NCBI GenBank assembly: GCA_964442385.1
Contig: CAYTYZ010000003.1
Coordinates: 12,960 to 76,959, forward strand
DNA length: 64,000 nt
DNA from: CAYTYZ01 sp964442385
Lineage (GTDB): Bacteria > Patescibacteriota > Microgenomatia > UBA12405
Direction of reading: 5' to 3'
Of the stretch, positions 33,814 through 42,629 are shown in pieces. The notes below the pieces were generated by a model. That model saw only the letters and a program-made list of their open reading frames with translations, was not told the DNA's origin and searched no databases. How positions within the stretch are numbered: position 1 is the stretch's first letter; every line of letters starts with the position of its first letter. A program made the translations under genes and the position numbers.

Positions 33814-34416
33814 TCAATTATCCCACACACTTTCGATACCCTGTCTAATTATTCTCGGATCCACGTGAGCCGCCGGATGAAAACTATTAATTATCTTATA
33901 CTTGCCTCCAATTTCTGTCACTTGTTTTTAGGCTAGTTTGCCCAAACATAGCACCACCCTAGGTCGGACTATTTCTAGTTGCCTTTTTAAAAAGGGGAGC
34001 GACAGCTTCATACCCAGCTTTTCATCAAAGTTTGCGCTACCCCTAAACAGTGTTCCGCTCCGGCAAAACACCACCGCCACTGTAAAAAACATCCTTTCCC
34101 AGTCCTCCCTTTCTATCTTTTTTCCAAATCTTTTTTCAAACCCAGTTGAAAGCGAGTTTAATAGAAACTTTTCGGTTCGTGAGCTAAATTGCGTACTCCA
34201 TTCTTCTTCTGATTTGTAGTTCTCAATGTATTTAAGTAAGGCACAGTATGGTCCCCAATCCTGGCCAACTATCACAATATCTTTTTTCTCCAGATTAGTG
34301 TCCCAATCAAACCACTTATTGGGAATTCTCTTGTGTAATGCAAACTGATTTACCAGCTTTTTACCAACCTCAATCTTCGCCAAATCTTTCCATATCTGCC
34401 TGGGGGAATCAATCAT
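33814..34416 (-). pseudogene. Uracil-DNA-glycosylase-like gene with in-frame TAA
   Basis: From ATG 34416 (MIDSPRQIW) the frame encodes a UDG-superfamily protein with motif I IVGQDWGPYC and a core strand RPRVVLCLGKLA. A TAA at 33928-33930 stops it. The same frame then continues without a break for 37 codons as KQVTEIGGKYKI, then NSFHPAAHVD, to a TGA at 33814. The HPAA motif, which closes on DNA in this superfamily, lies after the stop. A point mutation or base-call error is likely. It overlaps the upstream kinase-like gene by 8 bases. Confidence 0.8.
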
Positions 34417-34981
34417 AGTTTTTATGTATAAAATCAGAAACTTTATCAGGTTTATATTTTTCAAAAAAATCTTTTTCATTAGGCATAAATATTTCTTGCC
34501 ACAGCTTTTTAATATATAGATTATTGTCCCGTTTTATTCCTCTTTCGGTAGCAACAGCCAGGGGAACGTCTACCCAGATTTTATAATCCAACAATTGCAC
34601 AATTTCGGGATGGAAGATACCACAACCTTCAATTAACAAATATTTCTTTTTGTCTAATTTAATTATTTTTTCACTATTTGTCTCTGGCCAAGGTCTATGC
34701 TCGTATTCTATTGGCCATAGTTTATCAATTGCTGGCTTTATAACCTTTTCTAGCATTTTAAGTCTATTAAAATTGCTCCATTCAAAGTCTCTTTTCCAAG
34801 TAAAATCCGAACTAAATGAATCCATGCTAACTATATTGCAATCTCCTAGATTTCCAGCCAAAGCCAAAGCAAGAGTACTTTTTCCAGACCCTCCAAATCC
34901 AGAAATACCAATAATAAAAAGTTCTTTTTCTTTCGACCTATCTAAAATTTCAGAAACCAAGACTTCGAGTTCTTTTCCCAT
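34409..34981 (-). CDS. Uridine-kinase-like P-loop protein
   Basis: A 190-residue P-loop kinase: Walker A GFGGSGKST (about 28-36), NIVSMDSFSSDF with an acidic residue after the strand, and a kinase-type LLIEGCGIF. It resembles uridine kinase/phosphoribulokinase-family small kinases. ATG 34981 is preferred over an upstream extension; TATAAT lies 6 bases before it. It is divergent from the HIT gene and overlaps the glycosylase-like gene. Substrate not certain. Confidence 0.82.
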   Translation of the reverse strand: MGKELEVLVSEILDRSKEKELFIIGISGFGGSGKSTLALALAGNLGDCNIVSMDSFSSDFTWKRDFEWSNFNRLKMLEKVIKPAIDKLWPIEYEHRPWPETNSEKIIKLDKKKYLLIEGCGIFHPEIVQLLDYKIWVDVPLAVATERGIKRDNNLYIKKLWQEIFMPNEKDFFEKYKPDKVSDFIHKNYD

Positions 34982-35019
34982 TATCAAATTATACCCTGCC
35001 TTTTTTGTTAAACTATCCC

Positions 35020-35355
35020 ATGCCAACCACTTTTGATTTTTATTGCGACGAAGCTCTTTCGGGCCGCACACCAGTAAAAAAGCTTTACGAGTCAGACCAA
35101 GTATTGGCCTTTTATCACACCCGGCCCTCTTATGTTGTTCATATAGTCATTATTCCTAAAAAACATATTTTAGATCTACCATCTTTAAATGATGATGAAC
35201 TGACTATTGTCAGTGAGATCCTAAAAGTAGCCCGAGATCTGTCGCGCACTTTAGACAAATCCCAGGGCATTCGACTGCTCACCAATATTGGCCAGTATCA
35301 AGACACACCCCATCTTCATTTTCATTTAATTAGCGGCCAAAAACTAGTTTTATGA
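35020..35355 (+). CDS. HIT-family protein
   Basis: A 111-residue histidine-triad protein. The active motif is HLHFHLISG (H-x-H-x-H) near residues 98-106, and HIVIIPKKH is the typical upstream strand. Such proteins hydrolyse nucleotide phosphoramidates or dinucleotides. The start is ATG 35020; TGTTAAACT ends 5 bases before it. An in-frame TTG at 35005 is part of the promoter. It overlaps the next gene by 4 bases. Confidence 0.93.
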   Translation: MPTTFDFYCDEALSGRTPVKKLYESDQVLAFYHTRPSYVVHIVIIPKKHILDLPSLNDDELTIVSEILKVARDLSRTLDKSQGIRLLTNIGQYQDTPHLHFHLISGQKLVL

Positions 35356-35801
35356 AACCAACACTTTATATTATGTGCGGCCTGCCTTTTTCTGGCAAAA
35401 GTACTTACTCTAAAGAGTTGGCACTCAAAGAAAATATTCCCAGAATTTCCTGGGATGAATCTTGGTTAATGTTGGAACAATCTGGGCAGCTAACAGGTGA
35501 CAACAAAAATCAAACTGTTACCGACTATTGCGAACAAGAAATCAGCAAATTACTGCAAAGTGGCACGTCCGTGGTCTATGACAATCTTAATCACGATCGG
35601 GCTCTACGAGATCATCTCAAAGAGTTAGCCCTTACCTCTGGAGGACTTGGCAAAATCATTTACATCCAAGTTTCTTATGAAGAAGTTCACGCCAGAAGAA
35701 ACAGAGCCAGAATATCTAAAGAAAGACCAGTGGTTGACGACCTGGTTTTTGAAAAAGGCTTGGCTGACTTCCAGCCACCAACTCCAGACGAACTGCGATA
35801 G
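35352..35801 (+). CDS. AAA/zeta-toxin-like P-loop kinase
   Basis: A 149-residue P-loop protein: Walker A CGLPFSGKST (about 9-18), VVYDNLNHD (about 74-82) and a C-terminal R-x-R-x-R region (ARRNRARISKER). This is the AAA_33/polynucleotide-kinase-like small kinase family. It overlaps the HIT gene by 4 bases, so the two may act on related nucleotide substrates. Substrate unknown. Confidence 0.85.
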   Translation: MKPTLYIMCGLPFSGKSTYSKELALKENIPRISWDESWLMLEQSGQLTGDNKNQTVTDYCEQEISKLLQSGTSVVYDNLNHDRALRDHLKELALTSGGLGKIIYIQVSYEEVHARRNRARISKERPVVDDLVFEKGLADFQPPTPDELR

Positions 35802-35802
35802 C

Positions 35803-36090
35803 CTAAACTTCTACTTTTACCTTAATTTTATCTCCCACAGCTAAATTTTCCGCCTTCCTTACCGCTTTTTTTAAAAACAACAAATATACTTTATTCTTGC
35901 TGGGGAAAATGCTGGTTATCCAGGTGGTTTTGCCAACAGTTACCCGGCTAGGCACCGACCCAAATCCACGACGTCTAAATTTACTACTTTCATCTTTTAT
36001 TGCGTGGTATGTCGTCAGGTCTGTTGTTACATAGTGCCAATTACCACCCTCAAATACTTTCAGTTTATCTTCAATTAAATAAGTTCCCAT
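35803..36090 (-). CDS. DUF1905-like protein
   Basis: A 95-residue protein with the DUF1905 features: a W-H-Y-V strand near residues 18-21, VTVGKTTWITSIFPSKN, and FLKKAVRKAENLAVGDKIKV at the end, a beta-barrel-like small domain. Function unknown. TACTAT lies 6 bases before ATG 36090, part of a shared divergent promoter with the ABC-F gene. Confidence 0.75.
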   Translation of the reverse strand: MGTYLIEDKLKVFEGGNWHYVTTDLTTYHAIKDESSKFRRRGFGSVPSRVTVGKTTWITSIFPSKNKVYLLFLKKAVRKAENLAVGDKIKVKVEV

Positions 36091-36112
36091 GTTTTAATAG
36101 TACAATATACCC
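36091..36112. promoter_or_regulatory. Shared divergent promoter
   Basis: Only 22 bases separate the divergent start codons. On the plus strand TACAAT (36101-36106) is 6 bases before ATG 36113. On the minus strand TACTAT in the same stretch is 6 bases before ATG 36090. The two overlap around a GTAC core. Confidence 0.55.
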
Positions 36113-37564
36113 ATGCTCCGGGTAAAAGATCTCAGTTTTTCGTTTGGCAACCAGGTTATTTATAACCCCAGTTCCTTCGTGGTCAATGCTGGCCAAAAAG
36201 TGGGTCTGGTCGGAGCCAATGGCTCAGGTAAATCTACTCTTTTTCGCCTACTTATGGGTAAACATTCACCTGATACTGGTACAATTGAACTAGATGAACG
36301 TCTTAGTTTTGTGCCCCAAGAAGTTAGTCGGGAAGACCCCCTGGATCATGCCCCCACGATTCGGGAATACATTTGTAAAAACCAGCTTTTTCCTGATTAT
36401 GAAATCAATCGCTTTTTAGCGGGCTTACAACTTTCTACTCTGACTTTAGAACAAGACCCCAGCCATCTTTCTGGTGGCCAAAAAACCCGCCTGGCTATTA
36501 TTCGAGCTCTACTAGAAGAGCCCGAGCTCTTACTCCTAGACGAGCCTACTAACTTTATCGACAAGGAGGGCCGCTATTGGATACTTAACGAACTAGCTAA
36601 CTACAAAAAAACTTTGATTTTAGTCTCCCATGACCTACGCTTTCTCGATGATGTCATCACCAAGGTCCTTTATATTAATCACCAAACCAGAACTATTGAT
36701 ACTTATCAGGGCAACTACACTGCATTTTTACGTCAAAAAAAGGAACGCGAAGACCTGCTGGTTCGTCAAATAAAAGTCCAAGAAAAACAAATTATTCGTA
36801 TGCGTGAAAGCTTAACCAAGATTGGCGGACGTAGTGAAAAAGGTGCCCGTCGCAAGATCCAGCTCGAGCGCCGTCTGGAGCGGATTATCGAATCTCTTCC
36901 AGACCTACCCCAAGAAGCCAGAAAAATTAAAATTACATTGCCTCCGCCAGCTCACTCTGGCCAAATCCCTTTGTTAACTAAAAATATTACCAAATCCTTT
37001 GGCCTCAAGCAGGTGCTAACAGGCGTTACCTTAACTCTCAAAAAAGGGGAGCGTACTGCCCTTTTGGGCCCCAACGGGGTTGGCAAAAGTACTTTAATAA
37101 AGATTCTCACCCAAAATCTCGAGGCTGATTCCGGCGAAGTTATCCGTGATTACAACCTAAAAATCGGCTATTATTCCCAAGAGTTTGAAAATTTCGATGT
37201 CTCCAAAAAAGTAATCGATGCTGTTCGTGAAAAAACTAATTTGGGTGAATCTCAAATTCGCCCCATGTTGTTTAGAATGCTTTTTACTTATGACAAACTT
37301 TTTCAACCCATTGCCACTCTTTCAGGGGGAGAAAAAACCCGCCTATCTATTGCCACCCTACTCCTTAAGGATTTCAACCTGCTTATTCTCGATGAACCTA
37401 CAACTTATTTAGACGTAATGTCACAGAGACTTATCCTCGAGGCTCTAAAACAATACACTGGTGGTTTATTAATCGTCAGTCATAATCCAGAATTTATCCA
37501 GGAGCTCGCAGTCCACCAAAAATATTATTTACCCGAGCACCGTTTAGAGCTTTGCCGGTTCTAG
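36113..37564 (+). CDS. ABC-F family ATPase
   Basis: A 483-residue soluble protein with two ABC cassettes: Walker A GANGSGKST (about 36-44) and GPNGVGKST (about 319-327), signatures LSGGQKTRL and LSGGEKTRL, and Walker B LLLLDEPT and LLILDEPT. A charged linker (about 205-270) joins them, as in ABC-F translation factors that act on the ribosome. No membrane segment. Somewhat shorter than EttA (about 555). Divergent from the DUF1905-like gene. Confidence 0.95.
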   Translation: MLRVKDLSFSFGNQVIYNPSSFVVNAGQKVGLVGANGSGKSTLFRLLMGKHSPDTGTIELDERLSFVPQEVSREDPLDHAPTIREYICKNQLFPDYEINRFLAGLQLSTLTLEQDPSHLSGGQKTRLAIIRALLEEPELLLLDEPTNFIDKEGRYWILNELANYKKTLILVSHDLRFLDDVITKVLYINHQTRTIDTYQGNYTAFLRQKKEREDLLVRQIKVQEKQIIRMRESLTKIGGRSEKGARRKIQLERRLERIIESLPDLPQEARKIKITLPPPAHSGQIPLLTKNITKSFGLKQVLTGVTLTLKKGERTALLGPNGVGKSTLIKILTQNLEADSGEVIRDYNLKIGYYSQEFENFDVSKKVIDAVREKTNLGESQIRPMLFRMLFTYDKLFQPIATLSGGEKTRLSIATLLLKDFNLLILDEPTTYLDVMSQRLILEALKQYTGGLLIVSHNPEFIQELAVHQKYYLPEHRLELCRF

Positions 37565-38641
37565 TCAGTCGCCAAAATAAACTCCATTTTCTTTAGCCAG
37601 TCGAACCACCTGTGACCTGGCATCTACTTTTTTTAGTTTTGACACCGCGTTTTCGATTTTTATTTCTCCAAAAATCCCATTTTGATAGTTGGCCATATAA
37701 CCAAATCTGCCCTTTTTATACATCAAAGCTGCTTGAGTCCCATACTGCATGGCCAAAAAACTATCATATCCCGATGGCAAGCCAGATCTTTGCAGGTATG
37801 ACAAAGCCATATTCCTGGCTTCTAGTCCAGAATTTTTATTAATGTAATCTGCCAAATGAGCCGAAATGCCACCCAGCCTACCCTCGGCTCCGTTATTCCC
37901 TACTTCGCTTTCAACTTTAAAATGGTCTTTGGGTACACAGCCTTCAGCCATAGCAATCACTGCATAACTTTTACCTATCTTACGGCGATAGTTCAAATGT
38001 TTTACAATTCCTTTAAAACTAAAATCAATTTCTGGAACAAATATCATTTCACACGAGGCTGCCAGTCCACTATACAAAGTTATCCAGCCTACCTCTCGAC
38101 CCATTAGTTCCACTACCAGTACTCGGTCATGAGAAAAAGCCGTCGAGTGCAAGCTAGTTAATGCCTGTTTCCCCACCTCCACTGCACTAAAAAAGCCAAA
38201 GGTAAAATCAGTACCAGACAAATCATTGTCTATACTTTTTGGTATGGCCACAAATCGAAAACCATATTTTTGTAATTTACTGGCTATCGTCAAAGTCCCA
38301 TCTCCTCCCAACACTATCAACCCATCTAGTCCCAGTTTGTCATAATTAGTCTTAGTCTTCTTAATAATGGCCAGGTCCTCTCCAGCCATCCCATCATGTA
38401 TTTTTCCTGGAAACCTGCCGTGATTTACACTTTTTAAGAAAGTTCCACCCTGCCATCTGTGCTCGGCAGTTAGTTCTCTGTTTAGTAGCATGTAATTATT
38501 GTCCAGTAGTCCTTCAAACCCCTTGATAAAACCCAGTATTTCATAAGTATCATCTAACCCTCGAACCACACTGTCAATTACCCGATTTAATCCCGGACAG
38601 TCGCCCCCACTATTAATTCCCACACGTTTTTTCTTAGGCAT
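37565..38641 (-). CDS. pfkA: 6-phosphofructokinase
   Basis: A 358-residue PFK: GINSGGDCPGLN (about 8-19), GGDGTL (about 112-117), PKSIDNDLSGTD (about 134-145) and MGREVGW for substrate binding. GGDG favours ATP as phosphoryl donor, while PKSIDND carries the Lys found in PPi-type and some ATP-type enzymes, so the group is mixed. It catalyses the committed step of glycolysis in the cytoplasm. TATACT lies 6 bases before the ATG. It ends directly next to the ABC-F gene. Confidence 0.93.
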   Translation of the reverse strand: MPKKKRVGINSGGDCPGLNRVIDSVVRGLDDTYEILGFIKGFEGLLDNNYMLLNRELTAEHRWQGGTFLKSVNHGRFPGKIHDGMAGEDLAIIKKTKTNYDKLGLDGLIVLGGDGTLTIASKLQKYGFRFVAIPKSIDNDLSGTDFTFGFFSAVEVGKQALTSLHSTAFSHDRVLVVELMGREVGWITLYSGLAASCEMIFVPEIDFSFKGIVKHLNYRRKIGKSYAVIAMAEGCVPKDHFKVESEVGNNGAEGRLGGISAHLADYINKNSGLEARNMALSYLQRSGLPSGYDSFLAMQYGTQAALMYKKGRFGYMANYQNGIFGEIKIENAVSKLKKVDARSQVVRLAKENGVYFGD

Positions 38642-38660
38642 TAATTTAGTATAGCCATTC

Positions 38661-38714
38661 TTCAGTTTCTTTTCAGGAAAAACACTTAATCTTCTTTTAG
38701 TTAAAAATTATTAT
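38661..38714 (+). promoter_or_regulatory. Tandem direct-repeat operator of second TCS operon
   Basis: Two pairs of 11-bp-spaced half-sites: TTCAG at 38661 and 38672, then TTAAT at 38686 and TTAGT at 38697. A -10 TATTAT lies at 38709-38714, 7 bases before the start codon. This is the pattern of an OmpR/PhoB-type activator site, and it carries both half-site versions found elsewhere in the window. Confidence 0.65.
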
Positions 38715-38721
38715 TGCAAAT

Positions 38722-39141
38722 ATGAAACATCAAAAAATGATCGTGAGCAATACTCTTATTGCTCTGACCGCTTTATATATTTTAGCTAACCCGGTCAATG
38801 TCAAAGCAGCCACTCCAACCCAGGTCCCTCTTTGGGAACAAGTGGCATCTCGGCTTGGTATTGGCACTGACAAGGTCCAAACTGCTTTTGAACAGATCAG
38901 GCAAGAACGTCAAAAAGCCCATCTCGATCAGCTGGTCAAGGACGGCAAAATTACCCAATCACAAGCTGACGCATTATTTAAAAAACAAGCTGATTGGCAA
39001 GCCCGTCTAGACGCTATTAAAAAAGAGCGTGAAGATTGGCTTAAATCCCAAGGTATAGATTCTAGCCTTTTTGGTCTAGGCCAAGGCAAGGGCATGGGTG
39101 GAGGCCGTGGCATGGGCATGGGACGTGGCCACATGAGATAA
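38722..39141 (+). CDS. Secreted helical protein, YckD/DUF2680-like
   Basis: A 139-residue protein with a signal peptide (cleavage likely after VKA, about residue 29), a helical segment with VASRLGIGTDKVQTAFEQI and LVKDGKITQSQADALFKK, as in DUF2680/YckD-type proteins, and a Gly/Met-rich tail (GMGGGRGMGMGRGHMR). Met- and His-rich tails often bind metals such as copper; that is an inference. It heads the operon of the second two-component system, 10 bases before the regulator. Confidence 0.75.
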   Translation: MKHQKMIVSNTLIALTALYILANPVNVKAATPTQVPLWEQVASRLGIGTDKVQTAFEQIRQERQKAHLDQLVKDGKITQSQADALFKKQADWQARLDAIKKEREDWLKSQGIDSSLFGLGQGKGMGGGRGMGMGRGHMR

Positions 39142-39151
39142 TCGAAGAGTT

Positions 39152-39754
39152 ATGAAGATACTCTTGATTGAAGACGAAGTTCGCTTGGCCCGTAGCATTG
39201 CTACGGGCCTTACCGACGAAGGCTATGTGGTGGACCTGGCTCACGACGGCAGTGAGGGCTATGATCTGGCCCAATCTGGGGAGTATGATCTTTTGATTCT
39301 GGATCTTATGTTACCCACTCTTGACGGCCTGTCTATTTGTAAAAAGTTACGTGCCCAAAAAATATCTCTCCCAATCCTAATGCTTACTGCCAAATCCACC
39401 CTAAGCGACAAGGTTACTGGATTAAACGATGGAGCCGACGATTATCTTACCAAACCCTTTGATTTTGAAGAACTCTTAGCAAGGATCAGGGCTCTTTCAC
39501 GCCGGCCTGCAGAACTACTTCCGACCACCAGATATCCTGATCTTTCAGTTAAAGAAAGTCAACTCTTAGAGTATCTACAACGCCACCCGACTAGGTTTAT
39601 TACTAAACAAGAAATTATAACCAGAGTTTGGCCTTATGATAGCAATATTCTGGACAATACAGTAGAGGTTACCATAAAAAATATTCGTAAAAAATTAACT
39701 AAAACTATTATTATTACTCGCCGAGGTCTTGGCTACCAGTTTGCCGCAGGTTAA
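39152..39754 (+). CDS. OmpR-family response regulator
   Basis: A 200-residue regulator: receiver with EDE pocket, Asp in LLILDLMLP (about D51), Thr in LMLTAK and Lys in YLTKPF, then a slightly short winged-helix domain (about 128-198) with LEYLQRHPTRFITKQEIITR and VEVTIKNIRKKL. It follows the secreted DUF2680-like protein and overlaps no gene; the kinase starts just after its stop. It is a good candidate to bind the TTCAG direct repeats. Confidence 0.94.
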   Translation: MKILLIEDEVRLARSIATGLTDEGYVVDLAHDGSEGYDLAQSGEYDLLILDLMLPTLDGLSICKKLRAQKISLPILMLTAKSTLSDKVTGLNDGADDYLTKPFDFEELLARIRALSRRPAELLPTTRYPDLSVKESQLLEYLQRHPTRFITKQEIITRVWPYDSNILDNTVEVTIKNIRKKLTKTIIITRRGLGYQFAAG

Positions 39755-39755
39755 T

Positions 39756-40715
39756 ATGTTTACTCGTACCCGCATTCATTTAACCGTAATCTATACCCTA
39801 ATCATCATGGGTATCAGCCTGTTTTTTAGTACAGCAATTTATAGAATCGCTACTTTTGAAATCAACAGGGTCGAATCCCGTATTCGCGAGCGAACTTCCC
39901 GGGGGATGATGCCACCCCCCCCAGTCTTGGCTAATCAAGAAATTTTAGAAGAAGCCAAGGCTAGAATTGTCTATGAGCTTTTAATTATAAATTTAGTAAT
40001 TTTAGCGGGATCTTCGGCTCTCTCATTTTGGCTTTCTGGCCTAACTCTACGTCCTATTCACGAGTCCATGGAGTGCCAGCGCCGTTTTATTAGTGATGCC
40101 AGCCACGAGTTAAAAACACCCATAGCATCGATAAAAACAGGACTAGAAGTATACTTACGTAGTAAAAAAACTAGTCTGGTTTCTGCAACCTTACTTATCC
40201 AAGACACCCTGGTAGACATTAACCATCTGGACAACTTAACCCGCCAACTTTTACTTCTAAATTCTCCTAATTCTGCGACAAAAACCAAAATCAAACCAGC
40301 CGAAATTGCAGAGCTGATTACCAAAAAACTTCAACCCCTGTCAGATAAAAAGAACCTAAAAATAGACAAAAAACTGTCTCAAGACACCCTATCTCTCAAC
40401 GCCCAAGCCCTAGAACAAATCTTAATAATCTTACTTGACAACGCCATCAAGTTTTCGCCTCCAAGTGGCACTATTTCAATAAATTCTTCCCGAAATATTC
40501 TGCAAATTTCCAACCAAGGTCCCGGTATAAAAAAAGTAGACCTGCCCCATATTTTTGACCGTTTTTACCAAGCTGAAACTGCTCGTACTAAAACCACCAC
40601 ATCTGGTCATGGTTTGGGCTTGTCCATTGCCCGCCAACTTTGCGACCAAAACGGCTGGGACATCTCAGCTACTTCTACTCCAGGCAAAGGTGCCACTTTC
40701 ACCTTACGACTCTAA
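39756..40715 (+). CDS. Sensor histidine kinase
   Basis: A 319-residue kinase with two membrane helices (about 10-28 and 76-97) and a short sensor loop of about 45 residues between them, too small for a folded sensor domain. The core is complete: H box SHELKTPIASIK (about 121-132), N box LLDNAIKFS, G boxes NQGPGI and GHGLGLSIA. The start is ATG 39756, one base after the TAA of its regulator. It may read a signal from the secreted protein of the same operon, an inference. Confidence 0.93.
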   Translation: MFTRTRIHLTVIYTLIIMGISLFFSTAIYRIATFEINRVESRIRERTSRGMMPPPPVLANQEILEEAKARIVYELLIINLVILAGSSALSFWLSGLTLRPIHESMECQRRFISDASHELKTPIASIKTGLEVYLRSKKTSLVSATLLIQDTLVDINHLDNLTRQLLLLNSPNSATKTKIKPAEIAELITKKLQPLSDKKNLKIDKKLSQDTLSLNAQALEQILIILLDNAIKFSPPSGTISINSSRNILQISNQGPGIKKVDLPHIFDRFYQAETARTKTTTSGHGLGLSIARQLCDQNGWDISATSTPGKGATFTLRL

Positions 40716-40736
40716 AATAATCCAGTATAATGATAT

Positions 40737-41096
40737 ATGCTTAACTTAAACTCCCTCATGCTTGGGTCCAAAAACCCAAAACAAATGTCAGAATTTTACG
40801 AAAAAGTTTTTGAAAAAAAGCCTGACATGGTCGATGATGGCTGGACTGGTTGGCAAGTAGGTGCCTCATTTTTTGGGGTAGGTTTTCATTCCGAAGTTGG
40901 TGAAAAAAATACCGACCCAAGTCGTATCATGTTAAATCTGCAAACCGAAGAACTACAAAAAGAATTTGAGCGTATTAAGTCTCTTGGTACCACAGTAATC
41001 AAAGAACCCTATGAAATGGGAGGTGGAATGTGGATTGCCACTTTTGCCGATCCAGACGGTAACTACTTTCAACTTATGACCCCCTGGAAAGGCTAG
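40737..41096 (+). CDS. VOC-family protein
   Basis: A 119-residue single-module VOC protein: LNSLMLGSKNPKQMSEFYEK at the start and FADPDGNYFQLMTPWKG at the end. TATAAT (40726-40731) ends 5 bases before the ATG. Its TAG overlaps the stop of the convergent gene (CTAG at 41093-41096). Function unknown. Confidence 0.85.
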   Translation: MLNLNSLMLGSKNPKQMSEFYEKVFEKKPDMVDDGWTGWQVGASFFGVGFHSEVGEKNTDPSRIMLNLQTEELQKEFERIKSLGTTVIKEPYEMGGGMWIATFADPDGNYFQLMTPWKG

Positions 41097-41704
41097 GGTA
41101 TTTGTTTTAAAAATTCTTGAAGCTTTTCTTTTAGATTTCTCGATAGTTGTCTAATTTCTTCTTTTTCCAGTCCACCCAACTGGTTATAAGTCCTTTTATA
41201 TTTAGGATAATACCAGGCTTGACCCATCCACATATGCAGTGGGATTTCCGTATCTTCAATTTTTTCCACCAAATACCCCAAATCAGTAATATCATCCATA
41301 GACCAGAGTAGTTTTCCATTTTTAGCCACAGCTAGCGCCAAATGATAGGCACATTTTCTTTCTTCTCCCTTTAGTCCAGTCATTAGTTCCATCAACCTGT
41401 CAACTTTTTCCCTATCTGTTTTTGACTCGCCCACGATTCTTTGATTTCTCAAAATGTCCCACTTGCCACCCAGCCCCGGAATATCCACTCCGCCATCCGA
41501 AGTTAACACATGCCAGTCTGTATGGGCAGAAATTTCTATAGCCTTTTTACTAGCATTGGCTATCAGGCTTTTTTGATCTTCCTCAACTACAATTTTTTCT
41601 GGTAATTCATCTAAATAATGAATTGTGACATTAGGCATTCCCTCTAAAAAGCTTACCATCTCACCCAACTTGTAACTATTCCTAGTTCCAATCAATATAT
41701 CCAT
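41093..41704 (-). CDS. RdgB/HAM1-like NTP pyrophosphatase
   Basis: A 203-residue protein of the ITPase family: ILIGTRNSYKLGEM at the start (the (T/S)xNxxK phosphate motif), VLTSDGGVDIPGLGGKWDIL (the SDxG...) and a later KYAYHLAL-type strand (CAYHLALAVAKNGK). It removes non-canonical purine NTPs. The C-terminal part differs from the usual RdgB ending, so the call is for the family. The ATG at 41704 is used; a GTG at 41719 is in frame upstream. Confidence 0.75.
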   Translation of the reverse strand: MDILIGTRNSYKLGEMVSFLEGMPNVTIHYLDELPEKIVVEEDQKSLIANASKKAIEISAHTDWHVLTSDGGVDIPGLGGKWDILRNQRIVGESKTDREKVDRLMELMTGLKGEERKCAYHLALAVAKNGKLLWSMDDITDLGYLVEKIEDTEIPLHMWMGQAWYYPKYKRTYNQLGGLEKEEIRQLSRNLKEKLQEFLKQIP

Positions 41705-41729
41705 AAAATTATAGTACACTAATGCCCAT

Positions 41730-42623
41730 TTAAATTATTTCTTTAATTCTTGCCACTACTTTAGTGTATCCCTCTCCCCACCCAATTGCCCCATAAATCC
41801 CCAAAGCTGTTAAACCAACGAATAACTTATTGCAACGTATTCTATCAAACAAATTAGCCACTTTTATACCTTTGGCAATACAATATTTTTCATAAGCTTG
41901 AATAAAGTCAGTGTTATCAATCCAAAAATCCAAATAAGCCAGATCATACAAGTCGTCTCCATAACCAAATTCATTCCAATCTATTACACCGCTAACTTTT
42001 CCCAGGTTAATCATAATATTCCCTGGCCCAAAATCTCCATGTACTGGGCACCTTTTGCCCGCTACAAATGGAAGTAATTCATTTATCTCTTTTTTAATTT
42101 TTTCAACCAGCATCCCGTCTACAAAGTCTATCTCTTTTATCTCTTCCCATGTATAAAAACTTCCATCATTTTTGGTTACTGCCGTATTTGGTCGACTCAC
42201 CCAATCCGCCCAACTTTTATATTCCGCCACCCCATCACTATTTGCCACACCGTATCCATCCTCTGGAATTTTTGCAACCTTTATAGTTTCCAAAGTATCA
42301 AGCAGACTTGCCACAGTCACGTCGGATAACGGTGCCTTCTTGTTATTTATGGGATTACCCAGGCAAAATTTTGAAATAGCACCGTATCCTTCTGTTATCT
42401 TATCTATTTTTAATATCTCAGGAATAATAATTTCATCACCCCAGTTGTCATAGGCCAACTTATCTTTTTTAAAGCCAATATCTTGCCTATTTATACGATA
42501 AATATATTTATCATCTTTGGTTTTAAATTCAAAGGCTTTTGATCTTTCCCCGCCAGCAATGGGTCTAAGGTTACAAGCACTTTTGTCAAAGCTAGCTTTC
42601 AAATAATCCAGTATTTTATCCAT
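41730..42623 (-). CDS. Aminoglycoside phosphotransferase-family kinase
   Basis: A 297-residue APH-fold protein: catalytic PVHGDFGPGNIMI (Brenner motif with Asp and Asn, about 200-212), followed by VIDWNEFGYGDDLYDLAY (the DFG-like Asp). It phosphorylates a small molecule with ATP; substrates in this family range from antibiotics to sugars or choline, so no drug resistance is implied. TATAAT lies 5 bases before ATG 42623. Confidence 0.88.
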   Translation of the reverse strand: MDKILDYLKASFDKSACNLRPIAGGERSKAFEFKTKDDKYIYRINRQDIGFKKDKLAYDNWGDEIIIPEILKIDKITEGYGAISKFCLGNPINNKKAPLSDVTVASLLDTLETIKVAKIPEDGYGVANSDGVAEYKSWADWVSRPNTAVTKNDGSFYTWEEIKEIDFVDGMLVEKIKKEINELLPFVAGKRCPVHGDFGPGNIMINLGKVSGVIDWNEFGYGDDLYDLAYLDFWIDNTDFIQAYEKYCIAKGIKVANLFDRIRCNKLFVGLTALGIYGAIGWGEGYTKVVARIKEII

Positions 42624-42629
42624 TTTTAA

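Noticed and set aside
33928..33930. Reassigned TAA codon in the glycosylase-like gene
   Set aside because: Many intact genes in the window end with TAA, TAG and TGA, so the standard stop set is used; a single internal TAA is better explained as a mutation or error.
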